Source: Merdimonas faecis (GTDB taxonomy: Bacteria > Bacillota > Clostridia > Lachnospirales > Lachnospiraceae). From it: a DNA stretch of 64,000 nt. Each line of letters starts with the position of its first letter. Position 1 is the stretch's first letter. The notes under the pieces are model-generated. The model saw only the letters and a list, made by a program, of their open reading frames with translations, searched no databases and was not told the DNA's origin. Location: positions 372,001 to 436,000 of the forward strand of contig NZ_MIEH01000018.1 in assembly GCF_001754075.1 (NCBI RefSeq). The letters run 5' to 3'. Below are positions 35,676 through 42,613 of this stretch, piece by piece. Both the position numbers and the translations under genes were made by a program.

Positions 35676-35800
35676 TTATGCCTGCTCTCCTTTTCAAACA
35701 CGGAAGGCATATCCGTTTCCCGATATACCCTGATGGAACACATGCGTTCCCGGCCCGGCCGCCATAGAAACATCCGTAGGCGGAGAGGCTCGGAGAGTAC
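35676..35800 (-). ncRNA. Molybdenum cofactor (Moco) riboswitch aptamer
   Basis: The leader RNA on the minus strand folds from visible complementarity: a closing stem CTCTCC / GGAGAG (35792-35797 with 35685-35690), a CCGCC / GGCGG stem, a GGAAC / GTTCC hairpin, and a GGTATATC / GATATGCC hairpin capped by a GAAA-type tetraloop. The paired CCTACGG and CTATGG segments resemble an 11-nt tetraloop receptor, a feature of the Moco RNA motif as I recall it. The downstream genes (MoeA-like, moaA, MOSC-MogA, modABC) are the usual Moco regulon. No covariance search was run. Confidence 0.8.
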
Positions 35801-35816
35801 TGTTTATGATTCATAT

Positions 35817-36224
35817 TTAGTCTGTTTCTAAAATCTTTTCAACGCATTTCCGGAATTCCCAGAGCTTGTCGATATATTCATGCACAATCCTCTGACAGTA
35901 TTCCTTTACAATAACTCCATCATAATCATGGGCCAGCTGATTTCGTATCTTCAGCATTTCCATCCATATGTCATCATCAATAAGATCTGCCTGATACGAA
36001 GTCTTTAACACCTCTCTTGGAGATCCGGAAACAAATCCCGTCATTGCATAATGCTGTATCAGAATATCTTTCATTACTTTCCATGCCAGATCAAAAGTAA
36101 TACTGAATTTTGCACTTGTACCACTAAGCACAAATGAATCAGCCATATCTCGCTCTCTTGCCTCTGTTAAAGAGTCCAGAGAATTTTTAAACGATTGAAA
36201 TCTTTTCTCAAATTTTACGTCCAT
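35817..36224 (-). CDS. HI0074/HepT-like nucleotidyltransferase partner (putative HEPN toxin)
   Basis: A 135-residue all-alpha protein of the nucleotidyltransferase substrate-binding (HI0074) type, related to HepT. It keeps the HEPN ribonuclease motif R-x4-H-x-Y as RNQLAHDY (R94, H99, Y101). In described HepT-MntA systems the HEPN protein is an RNase toxin and the partner silences it by adenylylation. It overlaps the MntA-like gene by 17 bp, so the two are coupled. The start at 36224 is chosen over an upstream frame start because that lies inside the partner gene. Toxicity has not been shown for this subtype. Confidence 0.78.
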   Translation of the reverse strand: MDVKFEKRFQSFKNSLDSLTEARERDMADSFVLSGTSAKFSITFDLAWKVMKDILIQHYAMTGFVSGSPREVLKTSYQADLIDDDIWMEMLKIRNQLAHDYDGVIVKEYCQRIVHEYIDKLWEFRKCVEKILETD

Positions 36225-36477
36225 ATTGTCTGATATCCTCCAATATAAACTGATTCCGGCAGCTATCAAGGTCCAAAAGATCTATTTTATACAACGTCGG
36301 TATCAAATCCATTTCTTCGGCTAATCCTTCAAAATCCTTGACGCCTGAAACTGCGATGTCTATATCACTCTTCTTTAAGGCTGTTCCTTTTGCTCTGGAG
36401 CCATATAAAATAATCTCTTTTGCATGATACTTTCTGCAAAGCCCTGCTGCTTCAGTAAGAACCTCTTCTACTGTCAT
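36208..36477 (-). CDS. MntA-like minimal nucleotidyltransferase (putative antitoxin)
   Basis: An 89-residue minimal nucleotidyltransferase with an exact GSx10DxD motif (G26, S27, D38, D40 in GSRAKGTALKKSDID), the hallmark of MntA-type AMP transferases. It is the upstream gene of a pair with the HEPN-motif protein. AGGAG lies about 11 nt before the start. A promoter with a 17-bp spacer is found 55 bp upstream. Antitoxin function by adenylylation of the partner is inferred from the family. Confidence 0.82.
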   Translation of the reverse strand: MTVEEVLTEAAGLCRKYHAKEIILYGSRAKGTALKKSDIDIAVSGVKDFEGLAEEMDLIPTLYKIDLLDLDSCRNQFILEDIRQYGRKI

Positions 36478-36531
36478 CTTGACTCGCGCTCCTGTCTGAT
36501 TTGTCTCAAAAAAGAAATCTATTCATTAAAA

Positions 36532-36560
36532 ATCATATCACGGGATTTGTGGAAATACAA
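36532..36560 (-). promoter_or_regulatory. Promoter of the MntA/HEPN pair
   Basis: On the minus strand TTGTAT (36555-36560) and TATGAT (36532-36537) with a 17-bp spacer, 55 bp upstream of the first gene. Confidence 0.6.
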
Positions 36561-36562
36561 GC

Positions 36563-36602
36563 AAAAAAGGCATCTTCCGCCTTCAAGAAGATACCTTTTT
36601 TG
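36563..36602 (-). terminator. Terminator of the PH-domain gene
   Basis: AAAAAAGGxATCTTC pairs with GAAGATxCCTTTTTT, giving a strong stem flanked by A and T runs just after the PH-domain gene stop; on the minus strand it is followed by TTTTTTGC. It isolates that gene from the MntA/HEPN promoter. Confidence 0.8.
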
Positions 36603-36609
36603 GTTTCAT

Positions 36610-36984
36610 TTACAATATAAAATTGCTGATTATCTGGCAAATCTGAACAACATTGCTCTGCCCTGTAAATTCAAATTTTACTTTTCCTAATCCACTGAAA
36701 TACATTTCCAGTTCACTATCCAGGTCAAGTACTCCGGCAGTTTCCACCGAATAAGCGCTGACCTTCGAGTATGGAAGGGAGGTAAAATCCTTCTTTTTCC
36801 CGGTCATCCCCTGAACATTTACCGCAATGACACGTTTATTTGTAAAAACACAATAATCTCTCATAGCCTTGTATGCTCCGATGACCTGCTCTCCGTTGAT
36901 CAGGATCTGCTGGATATCTCCCATAACAGAGCCAGGATCAATCTGTTTCATTTTAACATAAGCACTGTTGGTAAAATCAATCAT
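36610..36984 (-). CDS. Bacterial PH-domain protein
   Basis: A 124-residue single-domain protein resembling bacterial pleckstrin-homology (bPH_1/YvbH-like) proteins: predicted seven-stranded barrel with FTNKRVIAVNVQGMTGKKKDF and the final amphipathic helix VVQICQIISNFIL. No signal peptide or membrane segment is seen. The start has GAGGAG 8 nt upstream. Relatives assemble in rings and have been linked to envelope stress, but the ligand is unknown. It stands as its own unit. Confidence 0.8.
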   Translation of the reverse strand: MIDFTNSAYVKMKQIDPGSVMGDIQQILINGEQVIGAYKAMRDYCVFTNKRVIAVNVQGMTGKKKDFTSLPYSKVSAYSVETAGVLDLDSELEMYFSGLGKVKFEFTGQSNVVQICQIISNFIL

Positions 36985-37030
36985 ATTTTCTCCTCACTTT
37001 CATTGCATATGCAGGCTTCTCTATTTCCGC

Positions 37031-37059
37031 TTGTTTCTGTCTGCTGAATATGCTATAGT
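37031..37059 (+). promoter_or_regulatory. Promoter of the antitoxin RNA
   Basis: TTGTTT (37031-37036) and TATAGT (37054-37059) with a 17-bp spacer on the plus strand, opposite the toxin gene, pointing into its 3-prime region. Confidence 0.65.
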
Positions 37060-37065
37060 ATAGTC

Positions 37066-37156
37066 AGAAATGGAGCAACCGCCCACAAAGTGGTTAGCCT
37101 CAAGGGTATTATATAAGCCTACCTAATCCGCCAAGATTACAAGGTAGGCTTATTTA
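37066..37156 (+). ncRNA. Predicted type I antitoxin RNA (RatA-like)
   Basis: A short RNA of about 90 nt is predicted from the plus-strand promoter to the T-rich end after the hairpin at 37115-37151. It contains a small hairpin AACC..CCAC-AAA-GTGG.TT, then the large bidirectional terminator stem. Its 3-prime part is complementary to the 3-prime end of the toxin mRNA (the last codons and terminator), the same geometry as RatA over txpA in Bacillus. The 5-prime end is inferred from promoter spacing. Confidence 0.6.
37115..37151. terminator. Shared hairpin at the toxin/antitoxin 3-prime overlap
   Basis: AAGCCTACC (37115-37123) pairs with GGTAGGCTT (37143-37151). On the plus strand it is followed by ATTTATTTT; on the minus strand by ATATAAT. 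It would end both the antitoxin RNA and the toxin mRNA. Confidence 0.75.
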
Positions 37157-37249
37157 TTTTCGCTTGTTTCTCCTATCAATATAGGCAAGCAGCGCAATCA
37201 GAAACGAACCGCCCAAAAACAACAGGCTCAAAACTTCGTATGTATCCAT
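37154..37249 (-). CDS. Holin-like type I toxin peptide
   Basis: A 31-residue peptide: MDTYEVLSLLFLGG, then a hydrophobic helix SFLIALLAYI, ending DRRNKRK. One membrane segment with a positively charged tail is typical of the TxpA/BsrG/Fst-like putative holin-like toxins common in Firmicutes. The start has AGGGGAGG 8-10 nt upstream, an unusually strong site. The 5-prime leader (about 65 nt) contains CCTCCC that can pair with this site, a device that delays translation in known type I toxins. A convergent antisense RNA overlaps the 3-prime end. Confidence 0.82.
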   Translation of the reverse strand: MDTYEVLSLLFLGGSFLIALLAYIDRRNKRK

Positions 37250-37320
37250 TTGCACCACCTCCCCTCTTTTTCAAGTGCAGGGAGGCTTACCACCTTGCAT
37301 CACGGTCACTCCGTAAAGAG

Positions 37321-37349
37321 AGTATAGCACAGCGAACAAAATAGAACAA
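37321..37349 (-). promoter_or_regulatory. Promoter of the type I toxin
   Basis: On the minus strand TTGTTC (37344-37349) and TATACT (37321-37326) with a 17-bp spacer, placing the start site about 65 nt before the toxin ATG. Confidence 0.7.
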
Positions 37350-37370
37350 TCTTATTGTATCTTAAAATTT

Positions 37371-37407
37371 AGGGCTCCCGATAAGTATTTACCTTATCGG
37401 AAGCCCT
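37371..37407 (-). terminator. Terminator of the GGGtGRT gene
   Basis: AGGGCTxCCGATAAG pairs with CTTATCGGxAGCCCT, 18 bp after the stop codon. A T-containing tract follows on the minus strand (AAATTTTAAG). Confidence 0.7.
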
Positions 37408-37424
37408 CATTTTTACACTATTCT

Positions 37425-38435
37425 TTAGAATTTTCCAGCTTTCTTTGCCTCTTCAATGCTTACTGCAACTGCAACGGTCATACCTACCATCGGGTTGTTT
37501 CCTGCACCGATCAGACCCATCATTTCTACGTGAGCCGGTACGGAAGAGGATCCTGCAAACTGAGCGTCAGAATGCATACGTCCCATGGTGTCTGTCATAC
37601 CGTAGGAAGCCGGTCCTGCAGCCATGTTGTCCGGATGAAGGGTACGTCCTGTACCACCGCCGGAAGCTACGGAGAAGTATTTCTTTCCTGCTTCTACACA
37701 TTCTTTTTTGTAGGTTCCTGCAACCGGGTGCTGGAAACGTGTCGGGTTGGTGGAGTTTCCTGTGATAGAAACGTCAACGCCTTCTTTCCACATGATCGCA
37801 ACGCCTTCACGCACGTCATTTGCACCGTAGCAGTTTACTTTGGAGCGCAGTCCGTCAGAGTAAGAAATTCTCTGTACTTCCTTAAGCTCGCCTGTAAAGT
37901 AATCATACTCTGTCTGTACATAGGTAAATCCATTGATTCTGGAGATGATCTTTGCAGCATCTTTTCCAAGTCCGTTCAGGATTACACGGAGTGGTTTTTT
38001 ACGTACTTTGTTTGCTTTTTCTGCAATACCGATCGCTCCCTCTGCTGCTGCGAAGGACTCGTGTCCTGCCAGGAAGCAGAAGCAGTCTGTTGTCTCCTCA
38101 AGGAGCATTTTTCCAAGGTTACCGTGTCCAAGCCCTACCTTACGCTGATCAGCAACGGATCCTGGAATACAGAATGCCTGCAGTCCTTCTCCGATAGCTG
38201 CTGCCGCATCTGCTGCAGTCTCGCATCCTTTCTTGATAGCGATTGCCGCACCTGTGATGTAAGCCCAGCATGCATTTTCAAAACAGATCGGCTGGATGCC
38301 TTTGATCTGGTTATATACATCCAGTCCGGCATCTTTTGTGATCTTTTCAGCTTCTTCTAATGAAGCGATCCCATAGCTGTTCAATACTTCATTGATTTTA
38401 TCGATTCTTCTTTCATATGATTCAAATAAAGCCAT
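37425..38435 (-). CDS. GGGtGRT-motif protein of unknown function
   Basis: A 336-residue cytosolic protein with the glycine-rich signature SGGGTGRTLHPDN (about residues 260-272) that gives the family its name in annotation. Other conserved-looking segments are GLGHGNLGKMLLEETTDC, ITGNSTNPTRFQHPVAGTY and MGRMHSDAQFAGSSSVPAHVEMMG, quoted here without longer runs. There is no signal peptide, and several cysteines and histidines could bind metal. It lies 79 bp after a NifU-like scaffold gene, the family's usual partner as far as I recall. The reaction is unknown; an Fe-S or radical-related role is a guess from context. Confidence 0.8.
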   Translation of the reverse strand: MALFESYERRIDKINEVLNSYGIASLEEAEKITKDAGLDVYNQIKGIQPICFENACWAYITGAAIAIKKGCETAADAAAAIGEGLQAFCIPGSVADQRKVGLGHGNLGKMLLEETTDCFCFLAGHESFAAAEGAIGIAEKANKVRKKPLRVILNGLGKDAAKIISRINGFTYVQTEYDYFTGELKEVQRISYSDGLRSKVNCYGANDVREGVAIMWKEGVDVSITGNSTNPTRFQHPVAGTYKKECVEAGKKYFSVASGGGTGRTLHPDNMAAGPASYGMTDTMGRMHSDAQFAGSSSVPAHVEMMGLIGAGNNPMVGMTVAVAVSIEEAKKAGKF

Positions 38436-38514
38436 TTATGTATCCTCCTGAATTTATAACATTCTTTTTATTGCGGATACGTATAGATGTTACCATCGAT
38501 CCGCCCTACCTCGA

Positions 38515-39207
38515 CTACTCTTTACGCGGATCAATGATCTTCACAGCGTCATCTACACGGCCGTACTGTCCTTTTGCCTTTTCCCATGCATCGTTCGGTG
38601 TATCGCCTGCTTTGATGAAATCTGTGAATTTTCCAAGGTTTACGAACTGGTATCCGATGATCTCGTCGTGATCATCCAGTGCGATGCCTGTTACATATCC
38701 TTCCGCCATCTCAAGATAACGAGGACCTTTGGCTAATGTACCGTACATGGTACCAACCTGGGAACGGAGTCCTTTTCCCAGATCTTCCAGACCTGCGCCT
38801 ACAGCAAGTCCATTCTCGGAGAAAGCGCTCTGTGTTCTTCCGTATACGATCTGAAGGAAGAGCTCTCTCATAGCTGTATTGATCGCATCACAGACAAGGT
38901 CTGTATTCAGTGCTTCAAGGATGGTTTTTCCAGGCAGGATCTCAGAAGCCATGGCTGCAGAATGAGTCATTCCGGAGCATCCAAGTGTCTCTACCAGCGC
39001 CTCCTGGATGATACCGTCTTTTACGTTCAGTGTCAGCTTACATGCTCCCTGCTGCGGTGCACACCAGCCTACACCGTGTGTAAATCCGGAGATGTCTTTG
39101 ATCTCTTTGGCCTGTACCCATTTTGCCTCTTCCGGGATTGGAGCTGGTCCGTGATTTGCACCCTGAGCTACCGGACACATCATTTCTACTTCATGTGAAT
39201 AAATCAT
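38515..39207 (-). CDS. NifU/SufU-like iron-sulfur scaffold protein
   Basis: A 230-residue protein annotated in related genomes as an iron-sulfur cluster assembly scaffold. Candidate ligand cysteines lie in MMCPVAQGAN, GWCAPQQGACKL and ETLGCSGMTHSAAMAS; the last resembles the GCAIS region of IscU. It is larger than SufU (about 145 residues) because of an extra C-terminal part ending GRVDDAVKIIDPRKE. The ATG at 39207 has AAAGGAG 7 nt upstream. No sufBCD or iscS gene is near, so this may be a dedicated scaffold for the neighbouring GGGtGRT protein. Confidence 0.78.
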   Translation of the reverse strand: MIYSHEVEMMCPVAQGANHGPAPIPEEAKWVQAKEIKDISGFTHGVGWCAPQQGACKLTLNVKDGIIQEALVETLGCSGMTHSAAMASEILPGKTILEALNTDLVCDAINTAMRELFLQIVYGRTQSAFSENGLAVGAGLEDLGKGLRSQVGTMYGTLAKGPRYLEMAEGYVTGIALDDHDEIIGYQFVNLGKFTDFIKAGDTPNDAWEKAKGQYGRVDDAVKIIDPRKE

Positions 39208-39351
39208 TTTAAAACTCCTTTCAACTATGCACATTTTTCTCTCGTAAGGCTTGTTATTACTTTAACACCATACTTAGTTTTATTTTCTCATATTCTAAAT
39301 CTTTCGTCAATCGTCACTTTGTTCAATTTTACAGCCTGATTTTTCTGATTT

Positions 39352-40797
39352 TTAGTTTCCGATCATGCTCCAGAACTCACTGTCCGTCTGATAGGCTTCC
39401 AGCTCTTCCAGTTCAAAAGGCGCCGTCACCCAGATATATCCAAGGTCATTTGCATCTCCCTCCGGATAATTCAGGTCAAAGCCGATCTCGATTCCATCCG
39501 CATAAACGAAAAAGTTCGGGACATAAGCGCCATCCTCACTGTTCCCTTCCAGCATGCTCTTCATAGCGTCCTGATCCAGCTCCGAAAGGAACTCTTCATT
39601 ATCCGCTTCATCCCGCATGCCCTGGGCCCATTCATTCAGGAACTCCCCGCTAAGATCCACAATATCCTTCACCTGGTAAACGGCGCCGTCCTTCAGGCTG
39701 ATATTCAGCGTCCTTAAGCCGGGATCATAATATTCCTCACTGCCCTTATAGCTGTTGTCCTCAAAAACGATGCTTATAAAATCGTTGCTGGCATAGCAGA
39801 CCTTATATTCTACATAACTGATCAGGGCCGGTGTTGATGCCTGCAGCACACGGTCGCGGATTTCGGTTGACGGATTCTCATAAATCTCATCTACCGTCTG
39901 CATTGCCGTTTTCTGGATCGTTTCATTGACCGCATCCTGGACCTGAGTGTCTTCCATCCCGCTGATGACTGGATAATTGACGTAAAAATCAATCATAACC
40001 GTAGAATTCTGTTCTCCATTTTCCGAATACACATCTTCCTCTAACTCATAAGACAGATCGTCTGCAATTTTTTCTTCTATCGCATCGATCCCTGTCAATT
40101 CTTCTGTGTCATCCTGGGAACTGTCATTTCCAAAGTCTCCGCCGTCATCATAGTATCCGCCGCCATCTCCGAAATAGTCATACGCCTCTCTGGATCTGGC
40201 AGATTGTTCCATCATACTTGCCACATTTCTTACCAGAAAAAAGCCAGCCACACCCACTGCGATCAGAAGGCATGCTCCTATGACTGCAGCCAGGATCACC
40301 GGTTTTTTTGACTTCTTTACCGGCTGTACCAGACCCGGGATCACGAAAACTTCCATAGGCACATAGGTAATCCCATTCTGCGTCTGTTCTTCCCCGGTGA
40401 TCTGCATTCCCAGATGAAGGTAAGCTTCTACAGCCGATGGAGCAGAGTTTACTGTCAGTTTCCTGACCCCCAGCCTCTGCGCCACAAAATTATAGGCCGA
40501 CTGGAAGAGCATGCGCCCGATCCCTTTTCTCTGCCAGTTCTTCCTCACAAAGAAAAGTGCGATGTGACCATCGGACATAAGCGCCAGTGTCCCGGTAAGC
40601 TCCGGACCCTCATAGGCGCCAAAGAAGATGATCCCGCCGCTTTGAAGCATGGGCAGCAGGTTCTCATACTTGATAAACTTCTGAAATTCCGCCACTCCCT
40701 CCGGCGTATACCGCGGGGCAGTTTCCTCTGCAAACACCTTCCATACCAGATGAAGTGCCGGAAGTATTTCCTGTTGATTTAGTATCCTGATCTCCAT
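39352..40797 (-). CDS. GNAT acetyltransferase-transmembrane-DUF3298 fusion
   Basis: A 481-residue protein with three parts. Residues 1-155 are a GNAT fold with the acetyl-CoA loop RKNWQRKGIGRML. A single membrane helix spans about residues 167-189. The outer part, after a low-complexity Gly/Tyr/Asp stretch (residues 203-225), is a DUF3298/RsiV-like domain (about 265-475) with DFYVNYPVISG at its start. The topology places the acetyltransferase inside and the RsiV-like domain outside. RsiV-like domains bind or respond to lysozyme in other systems, and related ones occur in PdaC. The combined role is unknown. Confidence 0.82.
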   Translation of the reverse strand: MEIRILNQQEILPALHLVWKVFAEETAPRYTPEGVAEFQKFIKYENLLPMLQSGGIIFFGAYEGPELTGTLALMSDGHIALFFVRKNWQRKGIGRMLFQSAYNFVAQRLGVRKLTVNSAPSAVEAYLHLGMQITGEEQTQNGITYVPMEVFVIPGLVQPVKKSKKPVILAAVIGACLLIAVGVAGFFLVRNVASMMEQSARSREAYDYFGDGGGYYDDGGDFGNDSSQDDTEELTGIDAIEEKIADDLSYELEEDVYSENGEQNSTVMIDFYVNYPVISGMEDTQVQDAVNETIQKTAMQTVDEIYENPSTEIRDRVLQASTPALISYVEYKVCYASNDFISIVFEDNSYKGSEEYYDPGLRTLNISLKDGAVYQVKDIVDLSGEFLNEWAQGMRDEADNEEFLSELDQDAMKSMLEGNSEDGAYVPNFFVYADGIEIGFDLNYPEGDANDLGYIWVTAPFELEELEAYQTDSEFWSMIGN

Positions 40798-40827
40798 AGT
40801 TTCCTCCTGTCTCCTAAGTGCCTTCCA

Positions 40828-42069
40828 TTAAGAGTTGATCAGTGCTTCCCTGAGGATCGTCAATGCTTTTGCAACAGTACTCTCTCTGTTTTTTGCCCGG
40901 TTGCCGGTAAAGTGAAATTCATAGGCCCTTGCCTCTCCGTCTGCATAACAGCCGACATAGACCAGCCCCACCGGTTTCTCCTTCGTACCGCCGTCCGGAC
41001 CTGCAATCCCGGTTACAGATATTGCCAGATCTGCTCCGGCAGCCTTCGCTGCGCCCTCTGCCATCTCACAGGCCGTCTCTTTGCTGACTGCTCCATACTG
41101 TTCCAGCGTAACATGGGAAACACCAAGAAGTTTTTCTTTTGCCTCATTGGAATAGGTGATATAACCTTCCATATAAATGGATGAGGCTCCCGGCACGTTG
41201 AGAAGACGTCCGGCCACCAGCCCTCCGGTACAGGATTCTGCTGTGGTAACGGTTTTTCCCTTCTCTTTCAGAAGCTCAACTATTGTTTCCTCCAGTGTGA
41301 CCGCCTCTTCCGTAGTAAAGATCTGACTGCCGAACCTCCGGTAAAGCTCCTCCATCATCGGTTCCATCATCTCGTCTGCCGTTTCTTCATTTATCGCCTT
41401 TGCCGTGATCCGTAAATGTACCTCCCCGGTCTTTGCATACGGTGCGATGGTAGGATTGGTCTGGCTTTCCAGAATATCTGTGATCATGGACTCTACTTTG
41501 CTTTCGCCAAAGCCGCAGATTTTGACCATCTTGGAATAGATTCCTTCTGGTTCCAGCCGGTTCAGGAACGGACGGATGTCTCTCTCAAACATCGGCTTCA
41601 GTTCGTTAGGCGGTCCTGGCAGCAGGATTGCTGTCTTACCGTCTTTCTGAAGGATCAGGCCCGGCGCCGTTCCGTTGTAATTATCAATCACCATGGCGCC
41701 CTCTGGCACCTGTGCCTGTTTCCAGTTGTTTTCTGTGATCTGCCCTCTGTGGTTCTGATCAAAATATTCCTGGATCCTTGCCCTGGTATGTGGATCCTCT
41801 AAAAGCTCCATGTCAAACACCCGGGCCGTCACTTCCTTGGTCAGATCATCTTTGGTAGGTCCAAGCCCTCCGCTCAGGATCACAATATCCGACCTTGAGA
41901 CCGCACGGCGGATCGTCTCTTCCATCCGCTGTTCATTGTCTCCTACCACACTCTGGTGATAACAGGACAGCCCCAGCATCGCACACTGCTCCGCCAGATA
42001 TGCTGCGTTTGTATTCACGATATTTCCAAGCAGGATCTCTGTACCTACACAGACCAGTTCAACCGTCAT
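40828..42069 (-). CDS. cinA: CinA family protein (competence/damage-inducible; NMN amidohydrolase)
   Basis: A 413-residue protein: an N-terminal MoCF-like domain (about 1-170) with CVGTEILLGNIVNTNAAYL and LSGGLGPTKDDLTKE, a middle domain, and a C-terminal PncC-type amidohydrolase (about 250-413) with TTAESCTGGLVAGRL and ISVTGIAGPDGGT. Such proteins recycle pyridine nucleotides by deamidating NMN and hydrolysing ADP-ribose. It starts 1 bp after the pgsA stop. Confidence 0.94.
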   Translation of the reverse strand: MTVELVCVGTEILLGNIVNTNAAYLAEQCAMLGLSCYHQSVVGDNEQRMEETIRRAVSRSDIVILSGGLGPTKDDLTKEVTARVFDMELLEDPHTRARIQEYFDQNHRGQITENNWKQAQVPEGAMVIDNYNGTAPGLILQKDGKTAILLPGPPNELKPMFERDIRPFLNRLEPEGIYSKMVKICGFGESKVESMITDILESQTNPTIAPYAKTGEVHLRITAKAINEETADEMMEPMMEELYRRFGSQIFTTEEAVTLEETIVELLKEKGKTVTTAESCTGGLVAGRLLNVPGASSIYMEGYITYSNEAKEKLLGVSHVTLEQYGAVSKETACEMAEGAAKAAGADLAISVTGIAGPDGGTKEKPVGLVYVGCYADGEARAYEFHFTGNRAKNRESTVAKALTILREALINS

Positions 42070-42070
42070 C

Positions 42071-42613
42071 CTACATGCCTCCCTTTGTCAGTACCTGTAC
42101 GTTCTTTGCAATATAATCAATCAAAGATACCACTGTCAGGATCAGTGAAATCCAGATCAATGCTGTTCCGATCAGATCAAACACGCCGCCCAGATTCATG
42201 ATCAGTACAATGATCATGGCCATCTGAGACACAGTCTTGAATTTGCCCCAGTAGCTTGCCGCGATCACGATCCCGTTGTCAGAAGCCACCAGGCGGAATC
42301 CACTGATAATGAACTCACGGGCAATGATCACGATCACAAACCAGGCGGAAAGCTGCCCGGACGGGATCATACATATCATGGCAGAGCAGACCAGAAGCTT
42401 GTCCGCCAAAGGATCCATAAACTTTCCAAAATTTGTCACCAGGTTCCTGGCTCTTGCGATCTTTCCATCCAGCATATCAGTCAGGCTGGCTACGCAGAAC
42501 AGGATCAGGGCGATCCACTTATTGGCTTCCCCGCCCACATCAGTCAGCATAAAAAATACAAAAAACGGGACCATGATGATCCGCAGTACGGTTAATTTGT
42601 TTGGCAGATTCAT
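42071..42613 (-). CDS. pgsA: CDP-diacylglycerol-glycerol-3-phosphate 3-phosphatidyltransferase
   Basis: Commits CDP-diacylglycerol to phosphatidylglycerol synthesis at the membrane. The 180-residue protein has the CDP-alcohol phosphotransferase motif in SLTDMLDGKIARARNLVTNFGKFMDPLADK (key residues D-x2-D-G, A-R, G and D-x3-D), and about five membrane segments. It overlaps rimO by 4 bp. pgsA-cinA adjacency is common in Firmicutes. Confidence 0.95.
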   Translation of the reverse strand: MNLPNKLTVLRIIMVPFFVFFMLTDVGGEANKWIALILFCVASLTDMLDGKIARARNLVTNFGKFMDPLADKLLVCSAMICMIPSGQLSAWFVIVIIAREFIISGFRLVASDNGIVIAASYWGKFKTVSQMAMIIVLIMNLGGVFDLIGTALIWISLILTVVSLIDYIAKNVQVLTKGGM

